The notes under the pieces are model-generated. The model was not told the origin of the DNA, did not search any database, and saw only the letters and a program-made list of their open reading frames with translations. From contig CP085833.1 of the NCBI GenBank assembly GCA_020809705.1, positions 1 through 64,000 on the forward strand: a stretch of DNA of 64,000 bases, written 5' to 3'. The position numbers and the translations under genes are program-made. Position 1 is the first letter of the stretch, and every line of letters starts with the position of its first letter. Positions 11,214-24,795 of the stretch are shown here, piece by piece. The DNA comes from Calonectria ilicicola. Taxonomy: Eukaryota > Ascomycota > Sordariomycetes > Hypocreales > Nectriaceae.

Positions 11214-14200
11214 GTATTAGTATTATTAAAGGTATAATTACTTAAAGATTATAAAATTATTAATTAAAGTAATTTATCTAATTTCCTTTATATTAATTCT
11301 AAAGAAATACTTTTAATATTTTTAAGTAATATATAAGATATTTAATAGGTTCTTAGATTATTTCCTTATAGCCTTTTTATTTAATTTTAAATTTTCTATC
11401 TTCTTCTCTTCTTTATAGGATTTTTTCAACTTCCTACTAATCTTCTAGATTTTCTATTTATAGTTTATATTTAGGTCTTATATTTACCTAGATACTATTA
11501 CTAGGTTCTAATAGTAAAATGTAGAAAATAGAGTGAATCTTAATGTTATTTAGAAGATCAAATTTATAGTTATTTTCTAATATTTTTCTTTTAATTAGAT
11601 ATAATCTAATCTATATAAAGTTAATTTTTTTATTTTATTTTTTTATTATAAGATTTTTTATTACTAAATAAACTATATCTTCTTTCAAAAAGGTTAGTCT
11701 TTTTAATTTTTTGAGATTATAATATCTTTTTATAATATTATAAATAAATTTAAGTTTAATCTTTATTTCTTTATATAATTTTCTTAGATTATTTAACTTA
11801 ATTATTACTTTTACTTAAATTATATTTTCTAAAGGGGCTTAATAAGTATTTAATATAAAGCTAAAATTAACTTTTATTAGTATTATTTTAATATTATAAT
11901 TATAAAATATATTATAGATTAACTATATAATAGATAATTTTTCTATTTAATTAATTTACTTATAATTAATATAATATTATAAATATTACTTAATTTTCTA
12001 ATTTTAGTATTCAATTTATCCATTTATTTAAAAGTAAAAAGCTATATTTAGTTTATAGTTTAGTCCTATAAGGGATATTAGGCTTTACTAAAACTTAAAT
12101 ACAAATAATTATTCTTTATCTAAAATAATTTTAATTAATAATCTATATATAATAATTATATATTAAAAGAAAAGGTAGATAAATTATTCTTCTTTTATTA
12201 TTTTATTATAAGAGAGATAATATATTACTTTTATAAAGTAATTAATAATAATAAAAATACTATTATAATATACTTCTATAGTAAAGTCTACTAATAAGAG
12301 GAGGTTAGTAATAAAGTCTATTATAATTAAATCTTATAATTATTATATAATAGAAAATAGTTATAATAATCTATATAATTTATATCTTAGTTTTTTAAAG
12401 TATTAATATAGGCTATATTTCTTATATACTTGTTCAACTTTCTTTTTATCTTATTAAAGGAAAATATCTATTTAACTTATTTAAGGGTTTTATTAATACC
12501 TTTATAGCTATATAAAAGGTATTTATAAATATCCTTTATTAACTCCATTTAATATTTTTTTAACATTTATAAATAATCTATTTTTTCCTTTTCTAAAAGT
12601 ATTAGATTATATTCTTTAATTTTCCTTAATAGTAGATTGCCTTATTCTATTTATTATATTAATATTTCTATAGTAATGGTTCTAATTATATATAATAATC
12701 CTCCTACTTTTATAATAATAATTATTTTCTTTATTTTTATTATTATTTTATTAATTAAAGCTTATTTTAATTCTCTATTAATATTATAAATTAATAATTT
12801 TTCTTATATTTTTAATTTTTTTATATTATAATTAAGTTAGTAGTTAATTATATTAATATAATTATTCTTAGTCCTTTTAATATAAATAATTTAATAATTA
12901 AATTCGGATAGGTATTCTATATATTGTAATTACCTTTTACTAAGTTTTTAAATAATTATAAAGTAAATAATATTTTTATAATTAATATATATTATAATTT
13001 TATAATTATTTTTTAAAAGGTATTATTAAAATTTTTTAAAAGTATTAATAATAATAAGGAATTCTTTATTATAGATAAAGTAGTTTAGCTTAAGGTTATA
13101 TAGCTTATATAAGTAGAATACTATAGGATATAGATTTCCTTTTTATCTTATTATCCAATCTAGGCCCCTAGGGCAAAGTCCAATATATCAGTTTCTAGCT
13201 CTATAAGCTTATTAAGATTAAATATTATAAGGATAGGTTCTTCTAAAATAATATTTTTTATAATTTTAAATAATTATTATACTTTATTTTCTTATTAAAA
13301 GGTAATTTCTTTTTTAATTAATTTTATTATATTTAAAATAATTTTACTAAATCCTTTAATAAATCTTCAGTAATAATTAGTAAATCCAAGAAAGACTTAT
13401 ACTTTCTTTATATTAATAGATTCCTTTCAATCTTTTATTATAATAACTTTCTTTAGATTTATATAAATTTTATTAAGGCTAATAATATATTCTAAAAATT
13501 CTACTTTTTAAATATAGAATTTACTTTTTTTAATTTAACTAGGAGTTTAATATCTTAAAGGGCTTTTAAGATCTTATAAATATATTCTTTATATTCTTCT
13601 TTATTTTTAAAAAAATAAAAATATTATCTAGATAGCAAATAATAAAGATATCTAAATATTCTTATAATATATTAATTTTTATTTATTAGAATAATATTAA
13701 TATATTTATAAGTCTGAAAGGTATAATTAAATATTTAAATAATCTAAACTTTATTTAAAAAGTGGTTTTCTATTTATATCCTTCTTTAATATAAATAAGA
13801 TTATATACTTCTTTAAGATCTAATATAATAAAGATATTAATTTTATAAAAATAATCCTTTATTTTATTAATTAATAATAATAAAGTACAATCTTTAATAA
13901 TAATATTATTAAGCTATTAGTAGTCCATAATAAGATATAGCTTTCTATTTTTCTTAAATATAAATATAATAAAATAATTAATTTTAAAGTTTAAAATATA
14001 AATATATCCCTTTTTAAGTATATCTTAGATATATTTCTTTAAGATATTAAATTTAATTTAATTAAAATTATAAATAAAGTAAAATCAAGTATTAGATCTA
14101 TTTTTAAAAACAATTTCATAATCTCATTAACTAAACTCAAATAATCTAATATCTAATTCTTCTATAAAAAGCTTTTTATAAATTTAATATTATAAAGGTA

Positions 14201-16727
14201 TATTATATAATCTATCTATTTTTACTTTAACCTTTATTTCTTTAAAGCTTTTATTAATTTATTAAAATTATATTCTAAAGTAAATAATTATTTATTATCT
14301 TTACCTTTTTTAACTATTTTTATATTTATATTTCATTCCTTTAAGTAATAAAGATTCTCCTTTACTTATAACTTTTACTTAATTAAAACTAAAAATTCAA
14401 AATCTCTTATTATATTTTATAAAAATATCACTAATTATATTATACTCCTTAGATATTTACATCTAGCCAATATACCAGTAGATATTAGAATTATATTAAT
14501 ATAACTATAGATACTTTAAAACTAGATTATATTATCTAATATTAATAATATTAAAGATTATTCCTTAGTTCTTTCTTTTAATAAAGATTTTTAAATAATC
14601 AATCTTTTTATTTATAATACCATTATTATAACCAAAAAAATTCCTTTTATATTAATAATTTTATATAGATTAACTTTTATTATCTATAATAACTAAAGTT
14701 AATTAATTACTTAAAAATTTATATAATTTTATTTAACTTTACTATTTATTATAATATTATATTACTTCCCTTTAATTCTTACTTTTATTTCTAATTATTA
14801 TTAAAATTACTTTTTAATTATAAAATATAAAGCTTTTTTAAAAGTTCTTTTAATAACTCCAAAAGTTATTACCCTAGCTGCTCCTACTACTCTTTTACAA
14901 AAAGCTTTATTTATTTTTTAATTTTATTTAATATTAAGCTATTACTTTATCTATTATATAAATATTATATTTAAAATCTTAATATTCATTCCAAAGCAAC
15001 TTACTACAATTAGGAAACTTAAGTTCACTTAATTCTAATATAATAAACTAGTAGTAGGGGTTTCTTTCTATTATTTTATATTAATTAAAATATTTTTTAT
15101 AAATATAATAAATAACTATATCTTCTACCCTAATAAAAAAGTATATTATATATTATTTTTATTCTATATATTAAAAGTAATTATAATTATAGTAACTTAC
15201 CTATAAAATATTCTTATATTCTTTATATATTATATTTAGTTTAAGGTTATTCTCCTAATATTAAATAAATTAAGAATTATAATTTCTTAATTACTATTTA
15301 TTTTATATAAATAGAAAGATTTTATCTCTATTCTATAAAAGTTTTTTAACTTATTAAGCCATTCTTTTAATATTAATTATCTATTTCCTATTTCCTTTTT
15401 CATTATAAATATAAGTATCCTATTATACTAGTGCTTTATTAATATATATATCTAGAATAAATATAAGGATTTCTATCTTCTTAGCTTATTCTAGCCATTT
15501 ATAGAGAAGGCAGGACTAGCCTTTTTATCAAGTTAATTATACTTTTTAAATAACTTTATCAATTTCTTATTACAAAGTAAGTTTTACCTTATATAATTTA
15601 TAATCTTCTATATATTACTTAACTATAGTGGTTAGTTTATATTTCCTAATAATAGTAAGAATAACTTTTTTTATAATATCTTTTTTTCCTTCTAATACTA
15701 AAGTCTATTAAGTTTTTATAATATTAAATTATTTCTATCCTTCTAATATAAATTTAAACTAATTTCCTATTTTTAAAAAATAATATTTAAAGGATTTATA
15801 TTCTTTTTTCTATAATTAAAGTAAATAATCTTACTTTTATTATAACCTTAAGTAATGTTAAGTTCCATTAATTCTAAATAAATCCTATGTATAATACTTT
15901 ATTACTTATTCTAGATTTTTCCTTTATTTAGGATATATAAGATTTTATTATCTTAGGCATATTCTTTATATTAATTAAATTATCTTTTATTAATTTTAAT
16001 AGTACTTTTAATATACTTTAAGAGTTTTTTTAGCCAATCTTTCTTATAAATTTTATCCTTAACTTTACTTTTTAAGCTTTTATAATAAAATTCTATTAAT
16101 ATATTATTATTCTAGACTATTTATATTATAATTCTTTTAAATTTAGTTAAATACTAATTACAAGATTTTATTTATTTAAATTTATATAATTAATTTATAA
16201 TTTATTATTCTATATTAATTATATTAAAATTATCTTTAATAATAATTTCAAAATATTCTTAATCTTTAAAAATCTCTTAGATCTTTTTATTTTAATCAAT
16301 ATTATCCTTATTTTCCAGATAATCTCTTATAATAGATTTAAACTATACTCTTATATCCCTTTAAAGAAGGATTTTAATATATAGTACCTAGGCTTTAAGG
16401 ATTATAAGTTATATTAGAAAAAAGCAAAAGTATCCCTTTATTTAGATAAGGAAGGGGACTATATTAGTAACTTTTTTTAAAAAAGTTCTAAGGCTAGAGG
16501 TCTTAGAATTTTATTAATATCTTTACCTTTACTTCCTTTAACTATAATAATTCTAGCTTCTTTTACTTTAAGTTAGGCTTATACATCTACAAATTTCTTT
16601 TTAACTTACTATAATTTTATAATTAATTTAATATTATTAAAAGAAGTAATAATAGTAAGATTTTTTCTAAATATTATTATTATTTAATTATTAATGTAAA
16701 TAATTAATTAAATAAAAGCTTTTAATA

Positions 16728-17127
16728 TATAATAATTTAATTAATTCCTAACTTAATAAACTAATTAAAATAAAAAGTTTATTATTAATAGAATAATTAG
16801 ATATATTATAATAAAATAAAGTAATAAAAATATTATATTAAATAATAGTTAATTATAATTAAGGTAATTAAATTATATTAAAAACTAATTAATTCTATTT
16901 CTTATAATAAGATCTAATCTATCTATATACTACTATATCTAAGGTTCCATTATTATAATGATCAAATAAGGTTAATTCAACAATATTTATTATAATCCTT
17001 AGTAATATTGAACAAAGGCCATTCAACTTTACTCTTATTGGCTGGTTATGTGGGTCCAGGGTAGTTTTGTTATGATTGGTTGGGGTTCTGCCTGTGGTTA
17101 CCGCCTTTGGGTGTTTGGGTCATAACA
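16728..17127 (-). repeat. LTR of copy B (right)
   Basis: A 400-bp LTR. The left 300 bases are RIP-decayed, while the last 100 or so, ending GGGTCATAACA, keep normal base composition. Confidence 0.85.
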
Positions 17128-17636
17128 ATTTAACTTATTTAAAGATTTTATTAATATCTTTATAATTATATAAAAGGTATTTATAAATATCCCTTATTAA
17201 CTCTATTTAATATTTCTCTAATATTTATAAATAATCTATTTTTTCTTTTTCTAGAAGTACTAGATTATATTCTTCAATTTTTCTTAATAATAGATTATTT
17301 TATTCTATTTATTATATTGGTATTTCTATAGTAGTGGTTCTAGTTATATATAGTAATCCTTCTATTCTTATAATAATAATTATTTTTTTTATTTCTATTA
17401 TTATTTTATTAATTAGAGCTTATTCTAATTCTCTATTAATATTATAGATTAATAGTTTTTCTTACATTTTTAGTTTTTTTATATTATAGTTAAATTAGTA
17501 GCTAATTATATTAATATAGCTATTTTTAGTTTCTTTAATATAGACAATTTAATAATTAAATTTAGATAAATATTCTATATATTATAATTACCTTTTATTA
17601 AGTTTTTAAATAATTATAAAGTAGGTAATATTTTTA

Positions 17637-17756
17637 TAATTAATATATATTATAATTTTATAATTAATATATATTATAATTTTATAATTAATATATATTA
17701 TAATTTTATAATTAATATATATTATAATTTTATAATTAATATATATTATAATTTTA
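17637..17756. repeat. 24-bp minisatellite, five perfect copies
   Basis: Five head-to-tail copies of a 24-bp A+T unit (TAATTAATATATATT followed by ATAATTTTA) lie in the interior of copy A. The equivalent position of copy B (near 12,975) has one copy, so the array grew after the two copies diverged. Confidence 0.9.
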
Positions 17757-20700
17757 TAATTACTTTTTAAAAGATATTATTAAAATTCTTTAAAAATATT
17801 AATAATAACAAGGAATTCTTTATTATAGATTAAATAATTTAACTTAAGATTATATAACTTATATAAATAAAATATTATAGGATATAGATTTCCTTATTCA
17901 TCTCATTATCCAATCTAGACCCCTAAAGCAAAGTCTAATATATTGGTTTCTAGCTCTATAGGCTTATTAGGATCAAATATTATAAGAATAGATTCTTTTA
18001 AAATAACATTTTTTATAACTTTAAATAATTATTATATTTTATTTCTCTATTAAAAGGTAGTTCCTTTTTTAATTAATTCTATTATATTTAAGATAATTTT
18101 ATTAAATCCTTTAATAAATCTTTAATAATAATTAGTAAATCTAAAAAAGACTTATACTTTCTTTATATTAGTAGATTCCTTTTAATCTTTTACTATAATA
18201 ACTTTCTTTAAATCTATATAAATTTTATTAAAGCTAATAATATATTCTAGAAATTCTACTTTTTAGATATAGAATTTGCTTTTTTTAATTTAATTAGAAG
18301 TTTAGTATTTTAGAGGGCTTTTAAGATCTTATAAATATATTTTTTATATTTTTTTTATTTTTAAAGAAAATAAGAATATTATTTAGGTAGTAAATAATAA
18401 AGATATTTAAATATTCTTATAATATATTAATTATTATTTATTAAAATAATATTAATATATTTATAAGTTTAAAAGATATAATTAAATATTTAAATAATTT
18501 AAATTTAATTTAAAAAGTAATTTTCTATTTATATTCTTCTTTAATATAAATAAGATTATATACTTCTTTAAGATCTAATATAATAAAAATATTAATTTTA
18601 TAAAGATAATTCTTTATTTTATTAATTAATAATAATAAAGTATAATCTTTAATAATAATATTATTAAATTATTAATAATCTATAATAAGATATAATTTTT
18701 TATTTTTTTTAAATATAAATATAATAAAATAATTAATTTTAAAATTTAAAATATAAATATATCTCTTTTTAAATATATTTTAAATATATTTTTTAAAGTA
18801 TTAAGCTTAATTTAGTTAAGATTATAAATAAAGTAAAATTAGATATTAGATCTATTTTTAAAGATAATTTTATAATCCTACTAATTAAACTTAAGTAATC
18901 TAATATCTAGTTCTTTTATAAAGAGTTTTTTATAGATTTAGTACTATAAGGATATATTATATAGTTTATTTATTTCTATTTTAACTTTTATTTCTTTAAA
19001 ACTTTTATTAATTTATTAAAATTATATTCTAAAATAAATAATTATTTATTATTTTTATTTTTTTTAATTATTTTTATATTTATATTTTATTTTTTTAAAT
19101 AATAAAAATTCTTCTTTACTTATATCTTTTACTTAATTAAAGCTAGAAGTTTAAGATCTTTTATTATATTTTATAAAAATATTACTAATTATATTATATT
19201 TCTTAGATATTTATATCTAGCTAATATATTAATAGATATTAGGATTATATTAGTATAATTATAGGTATTTTAAAATTAGATTATATTATTTAATATTAAT
19301 AATATTAAAGATTATTTTTTAGTTTTTTTTTAATAAAGATTTTTAAATAATTAATCTTCTTATTTATAATACTATTATTATATTTAAAAATTATTCCTTT
19401 TATATTAATAATCTTATATAAATTAGCTTTTATTATTTATAATAATTAAAATTTATTAATTATTTAAGAATTTATATAATTTTACTTAACTTCACTATTT
19501 ATTATAATATTATATTATTTCCTTTTAATTCTTACTTTTATTTCTAATTATTATTAAGATTACTTTTTAATTATAAAATATAAAGCTTTTTTAAAAAGTT
19601 CTTTTAATAATTTTAAAGATTATTATCTTAATTACTTTTATTACTTTTTTATAAAAAGTTTTATTTATTTTTTAATTTTATTTAATATTAAACTATTATT
19701 TTATTTATTATATAAATATTATATTTAAGGTTTTAATATTTATTTTAAAGTAATTTACTATAATTAGGGAACTTAGATTCACCTAATTCTAATATAATGA
19801 ACTAATAATAGAGGTTTTTTTTTATTACTTTATATTAATTGAAATATCTTTTATAAATATAGTAGATAATTATATTTTCTATTTTAATAAAAAAGTATAT
19901 TATATATTATTTTTATTCTATATATTAAAGGCAATTATAATTATAATAACTTATCTATAAAATATTCTTATATTTTTTATATATTATATTTAATCTAAGA
20001 TTATTCTTCTAATATTAGATAGATTAAAGATTATAGTTTCCTAATTGCTATTTACTTTATATAAATAAGAAGACTTTATCTCCATTCTATAAAAATTCTT
20101 TAATTTATTAAGCTATTCTTTTAATATTAATTATCTATTTTTTATTTCTATTTTTATTATAAGTATAAGTATTCTATTATATTAGTACTTTATTATTATA
20201 TATATTTAAGATAAATATAAAGATTTCTATTTTCTTGGCTTATTTTAATTATTTATAGGGAAGGTAGGATTAATCTTCTTATTAGATTAATTATACTTTT
20301 TAGATAGTTTTATTAATTTCTTATTATAGAATGAGGTTTACCTTATATAACTTATAATTTTCTATATATTACTTAATTATAATAATTGGTTTATATTTTT
20401 TAATAATAATAAAAATAACTTTTCTTATAATATCCTTTTTTCCTTCTAATATTAAGATTTATTAAGTTTTTATAGTATTAAGTTATTTTTATTCTTCTAA
20501 TATAGGTTTAAATTGATTTCTTATTTTTAAAAAATAATATTTAAAAGATTTATATTTCTTTTTTTATAGTTAAAGTAAGTAATCTTATTTTTATTATACC
20601 TTTAGATAGTATTAAATTCTATTAGTCTTAAATAAATCCTATATATAATACTTTATTATTTATTTTAGGTTTTTCTTTTATTTAGAATATATAGATTTTT

Positions 20701-21482
20701 ATTATCTTAGGTATATTCTTTATATTAGTTAAATTATTTTTTATTAATTTTAATAATATTTTTAATATACTTTAAGAGTTTTTTTAATTAATCTTCTTTA
20801 TAAATTTTATTCTTAACTTTATTCTTTAAGCTTTTATAATAAAGTTCTATTAATATATTATTATTTTAGATTATTTATATTATAATTCTTTTAAATTTAG
20901 TTAAATATTAATTATAGAATTTTATTTATTTAAATTTATATAATTAATTTATAATTTATTATTTTATATTAATTATATTAAAATTATCTTTAATAATAAT
21001 TTCAAAATATTCTTAATCTTTAAAAATCTCTTAAATCTTTTTATTTTAATTAATATTATCTTTATTTTCTAAATAATCTCTTATAATAAGTTCAAATTAT
21101 ACTTTTATATCCTTTTAAAGAAAGATTTTAATATATAATATCTAGGCTTTAAGGATTATAAATTATATTAGAAAAAAGTAAAAGTATCTTTTTATTTAGA
21201 TAAGAAAGAGGATTATATTGGTGGCTTTTTCTAGGAAAGGTTCTAGGGCTAGGGATCTTAGAATTTTACTAATATCTTTACCCTTACTTCCTTTAATTAT
21301 AATAGTTCTGGCTTTTTTTATTTTAAGCTAGATTTATATATTTATAAGTTTCTTCTTAACCTACTATAATTTTATAATTAACTTAATATTATTAGAAGAA
21401 GTAATAATAATAAGGTTCTTTCTAGATATTATTATTATTTAATTATTAATATAAATAATCAATTAAATAAAAGCTTTTAATA

Positions 21483-21882
21483 TATAATAATTTAATTAAT
21501 TCCTAACTTAATAAATCAATTAAAACAAAGGATTTATTATTAATAAAATAATTAGATATATTATAATAAAATAAAGTAATAGAAGTATTATATTAAATAA
21601 TAATCAATTACAATTAAAATAACTAAATTATATTAAAAACTAATTAATTCCATTCCTTATAATAAGACTTGATCTATCTATATATTATTATATTTAAGAT
21701 TCTATTATTATAATAATTAAATGGAGTTAGTTTAACAATATTTATTATAATCCTTGATAATATTGAACGGGGGCTATTCAACTTTACTCTCATTAGCTAG
21801 TTATGTGGGTCTAGGATAGTTTTGTTATGATTGGTTGGGGTTCTGCTTGTGGTTACTGCCTTTGGGTATTTGGGTCATAACA
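21483..21882 (-). repeat. LTR of copy A (right)
   Basis: A 400-bp LTR ending GGGTCATAACA. Only its outer 120 bases have escaped RIP. Confidence 0.85.
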
Positions 21883-22365
21883 TAAATAAAGGAAAAACCT
21901 AAAATAAGTAATAAAATATTATATATAGGATTTATTTAGGATTAATAGAACTTAATACTATCTAAAGGTATAATAAAAGTAAGATTACTTACTTTAACTA
22001 TAAAAAGAAAGAATATAAATTTTTTAAATATTATTTTTTAAAAATAAAAAATTAATTTAAATCTATATTAGAAGGATAAAAATAATTTAATATTATAAAA
22101 ACTTAATAAATCTTAGTATTAGAAGGAAAAAAGAATATTATAAAAAAAGTTATTCTTATTATTATTAAAAAATATAAATTAATTATTATAATTAAATAAT
22201 ATATAAAAAATTATAAATTATATAAAATAAAACTTACTTTATAATAAGAAATTAATAAAACTATTTAAAAAGTATAATTAACCTAATAAAAAGGCCAATC
22301 CTGTCTTCTCTATAAATAGTTAAAATAAGCTAAGAAGATAGGAATCCCTATATCTATTTTAAATA

Positions 22366-22789
22366 ACGTACATGATAAGCGAGCGCCCCGAACAAGCGAG
22401 CGCCCCATGATACTGTGCACCTAAAAATACCTATTTTTAAGATTCTAAAACCCACAATTTTAATAATTAAAACCTAAAAAAATTAATATAAGCTATTTAA
22501 AAAGGAGATTACTATATAATAGAGTCTTTTTATTTTTAAATATTTTTCTATATATTTAAATAGCTATTTATACAGTGTGAATATAGAAAATTATAATAAT
22601 TAGTTATATAAAAATCTAAAAAAATCTAAAAAATATAATATATAATTATAATTTTAATAAGCTTATTTGAACATTTTTATTAAATTTAAACTTAACTTGA
22701 ATTTTTAAGGAATTCCTAAAAATCTTAAATTAAGGTAAAAATTTATATGGGGCGCTCGCTTGTCTGGGGCGCTCGCTTATCACGTACGT
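22366..22789. mobile_element. 424-bp MITE with TA target duplication
   Basis: Near-perfect terminal inverted repeats of about 41 bp begin ACGTACATGATAAGCGAGCG on the left and ACGTACGTGATAAGCGAGCG on the right (reverse complement). Each carries the word AAGCGAGCGCCCC twice. A TA dinucleotide flanks each end (22,364-22,365 and 22,790-22,791), as in Tc1/mariner-type elements, and the host sequence is continuous across it. The A+T-rich interior has no coding capacity. Confidence 0.88.
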
Positions 22790-23616
22790 TATATATACTA
22801 ATAAAGTACTAATATAATAGAATACTTATACTTATAATAAAAATAAAAATAGAAAATAAATAACTAATATTAAAAGAATAATTTAATAAATTAAGAAACT
22901 TTTATAAAATAAAAATAAAATCTTTTTACTTATATAAAATAAATAATAACTAAAAAATCATAACCCCTAACTTATCTAATATAAAAAGAATAATCCTAAA
23001 TTAAATATAATATATAAAGAATATAAGAACATTTTATAAATAAGTTATTATAATTATAATTACCTTTAATATATAAAGTAAAAATAATATATAATATATT
23101 TTCTTATTAAAATAAAAGATATAATTATTTATTATACTTATAAAAGATACTTTAATTAATATAAAGTAATAGAAAGAAACCTTTATTATTAGTTTATTAT
23201 ATTAAAACTAAATAAATCTAAGTTCTTTAATTATAATAAATTATTTTAAAATAAATATTAAAATCTTAAATATAATATTTATATAATAAATAAAATAATA
23301 ATCTAATATTAAATAAAATTAAAAAATAAATAGAGCTTTTTATAAAAAAGTAATAGAAGTAATTAGGATAATAATCCTTAAAATTATTAAAAAACTTCCT
23401 AAAAAAGCTTTATATTTTATAATTAAAAAATAATCTTAATAATAATTAGAAATAGAAGTAAGAATTAAAAAGAAGTAATATAATATTATAGTAGATAGTA
23501 GAGCTAAATAAAATTATATAAATTTTTAAATAATTAATAAATTTTAATTATTATAAATAATAAAAATTAATTTATATAAAATTATTAATATAAAAAAAAT
23601 ACCTTTTAAATATAAT

Positions 23617-23891
23617 TGTTATAACTCTTCTTTAGATACATAAGACCAATGAGTCACGTGTAGCTTTCAACCTTCTATAAGTAGAAGCTACCTAGTAGAA
23701 TAAAGAAGACAAGCATATTCAATCTCATACTACAGGACCTACTTTTCCGTATCATGAGGCAAAATCGCTGCATATAATCTTCCGCTGGCTGATATTGACT
23801 TGTCATATCAGGGACCTCATCATCTAACCAAACTACTTACCTCTAGCTAGATCCAACGTACTAAGGGTTGACTACACCCAGAAGTGTAACA
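23617..23891 (+). mobile_element. Solo LTR, 275 bp
   Basis: A unit with normal base composition, starting TGTTATAACTC and ending AAGTGTAACA, is inserted in the protease region of decayed copy C. The 5-bp duplication ATAAT flanks it perfectly (23,612-23,616 and 23,892-23,896), and element C continues across. It has no internal region. It belongs to a different LTR family from its neighbours. Strand is assigned only from the TG...CA reading. Confidence 0.85.
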
Positions 23892-24347
23892 ATAATAATA
23901 ATATTATAAATAAAAAAATTAATTATTTAAAAGTCTTTATTAAAAGAAAGAATTAAAAAATAATCTTTAATATTATTAATATTAGATAATATAATCTAGT
24001 TTTAAAGTATTTATAATTATATTAATATAATTTTAATATTTATTAATATATTAGCTAGATGTAAATATTTAAAGAATATAATATAGTTAGTAATATTTTT
24101 ATAAAATATAATAAAAGATCTTAAACTTCTAGTTCTAATTAAGTAAAAGATATAAATAAAGGAGAATCTTTATTATTTAAAAAATAAAATATAAATATAA
24201 AAATAATTAAAAAAAGTAAAAATAATAAATAATTATCTATCTTAAAATATAATTTTAATAAATTAATAAAAGCTTTAAAGAAATAAAGATTAAAGTAGAA
24301 ATAAATAGATTATATAATATATTTTTATAATACTAAATCTATAAAAA

Positions 24348-24742
24348 TGTTATGACCCATGACACGCCTAGGCGGTCTACGACGGCAGAACTAACACCTA
24401 CCTACCCTATAGCCCCACACCAACCAATAAGGAAGCGCTCACTCGCGATCACCCATAATGTTGGTGATCACCCTGTGATCACCCATCCGATCACCAATAC
24501 TTAGATAGAACCAACACAGTGAGCGCCTACTACGATAATAGTATATAGACAGGTTAGAATCCGCCCTTATGGCCGATACTAGCCAGCTTTCAATACAACT
24601 TGGTTACCTCAATTGCGATTGACTATTACCTAACGTAACACTTCCATTGCTCTATTTACCATAACGCGCCTAACCATCCTGCCAACAATAAACCCTTCGT
24701 TCTGATTGGTTCATCAAGTTGGGAATTGACCAGACCGTTACA
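24348..24742 (+). repeat. 5' LTR of the intact chromovirus
   Basis: A 395-bp repeat with termini TGTTATGACC...CCGTTACA. Confidence 0.95.
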
Positions 24743-24795
24743 CGTTGAAAGCTCTTGTTCAGTTGGTTACCCGCGTCAACAATTGAGCAATAACA

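Larger units (their letters stand above)
9729..17127 (-). mobile_element. RIP-decayed chromovirus B (minus strand), nested in A
   Basis: Both LTRs are 400 bp (9,729-10,128 and 16,728-17,127). A perfect 5-bp target duplication ATTTA flanks the element (9,724-9,728 and 17,128-17,132), and the sequence of copy A resumes on the far side. Without the 500 bp added by the TRIM insertion the length is about 6.9 kb, matching the intact element. Its 17,127 end still has a clean GGGTCATAACA terminus. Confidence 0.9.
7485..21882 (-). mobile_element. RIP-decayed chromovirus A (minus strand), host of copy B
   Basis: LTRs of 400 bp bound this element at 7,485-7,884 and 21,483-21,882. Without the nested copy B its length is about 6.99 kb, so it is full length. 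A polypurine tract is visible next to the left LTR (CTCCCCTCTT on the plus strand). The interior aligns in reverse with gag, protease, RT/RNase H, integrase and chromodomain of the intact element, saturated with C-to-T changes. The left flank ends AAAAG but the right flank begins TAAAT, so the two ends do not share a target duplication; a rearrangement between copies is likely. Confidence 0.85.

Noticed and set aside
7485..21882. CRISPR-like or satellite array suggested by recurring A+T words
   Set aside because: The recurrences are two nested, RIP-decayed copies of one retrotransposon. No regular spacer structure exists.
24743..24795. tRNA gene just after the 5' LTR (A-box-like GTTCAGTTGGTTA)
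   Set aside because: No acceptor stem, anticodon arm or T-arm can be folded around it. At most it is a tRNA-derived fragment.
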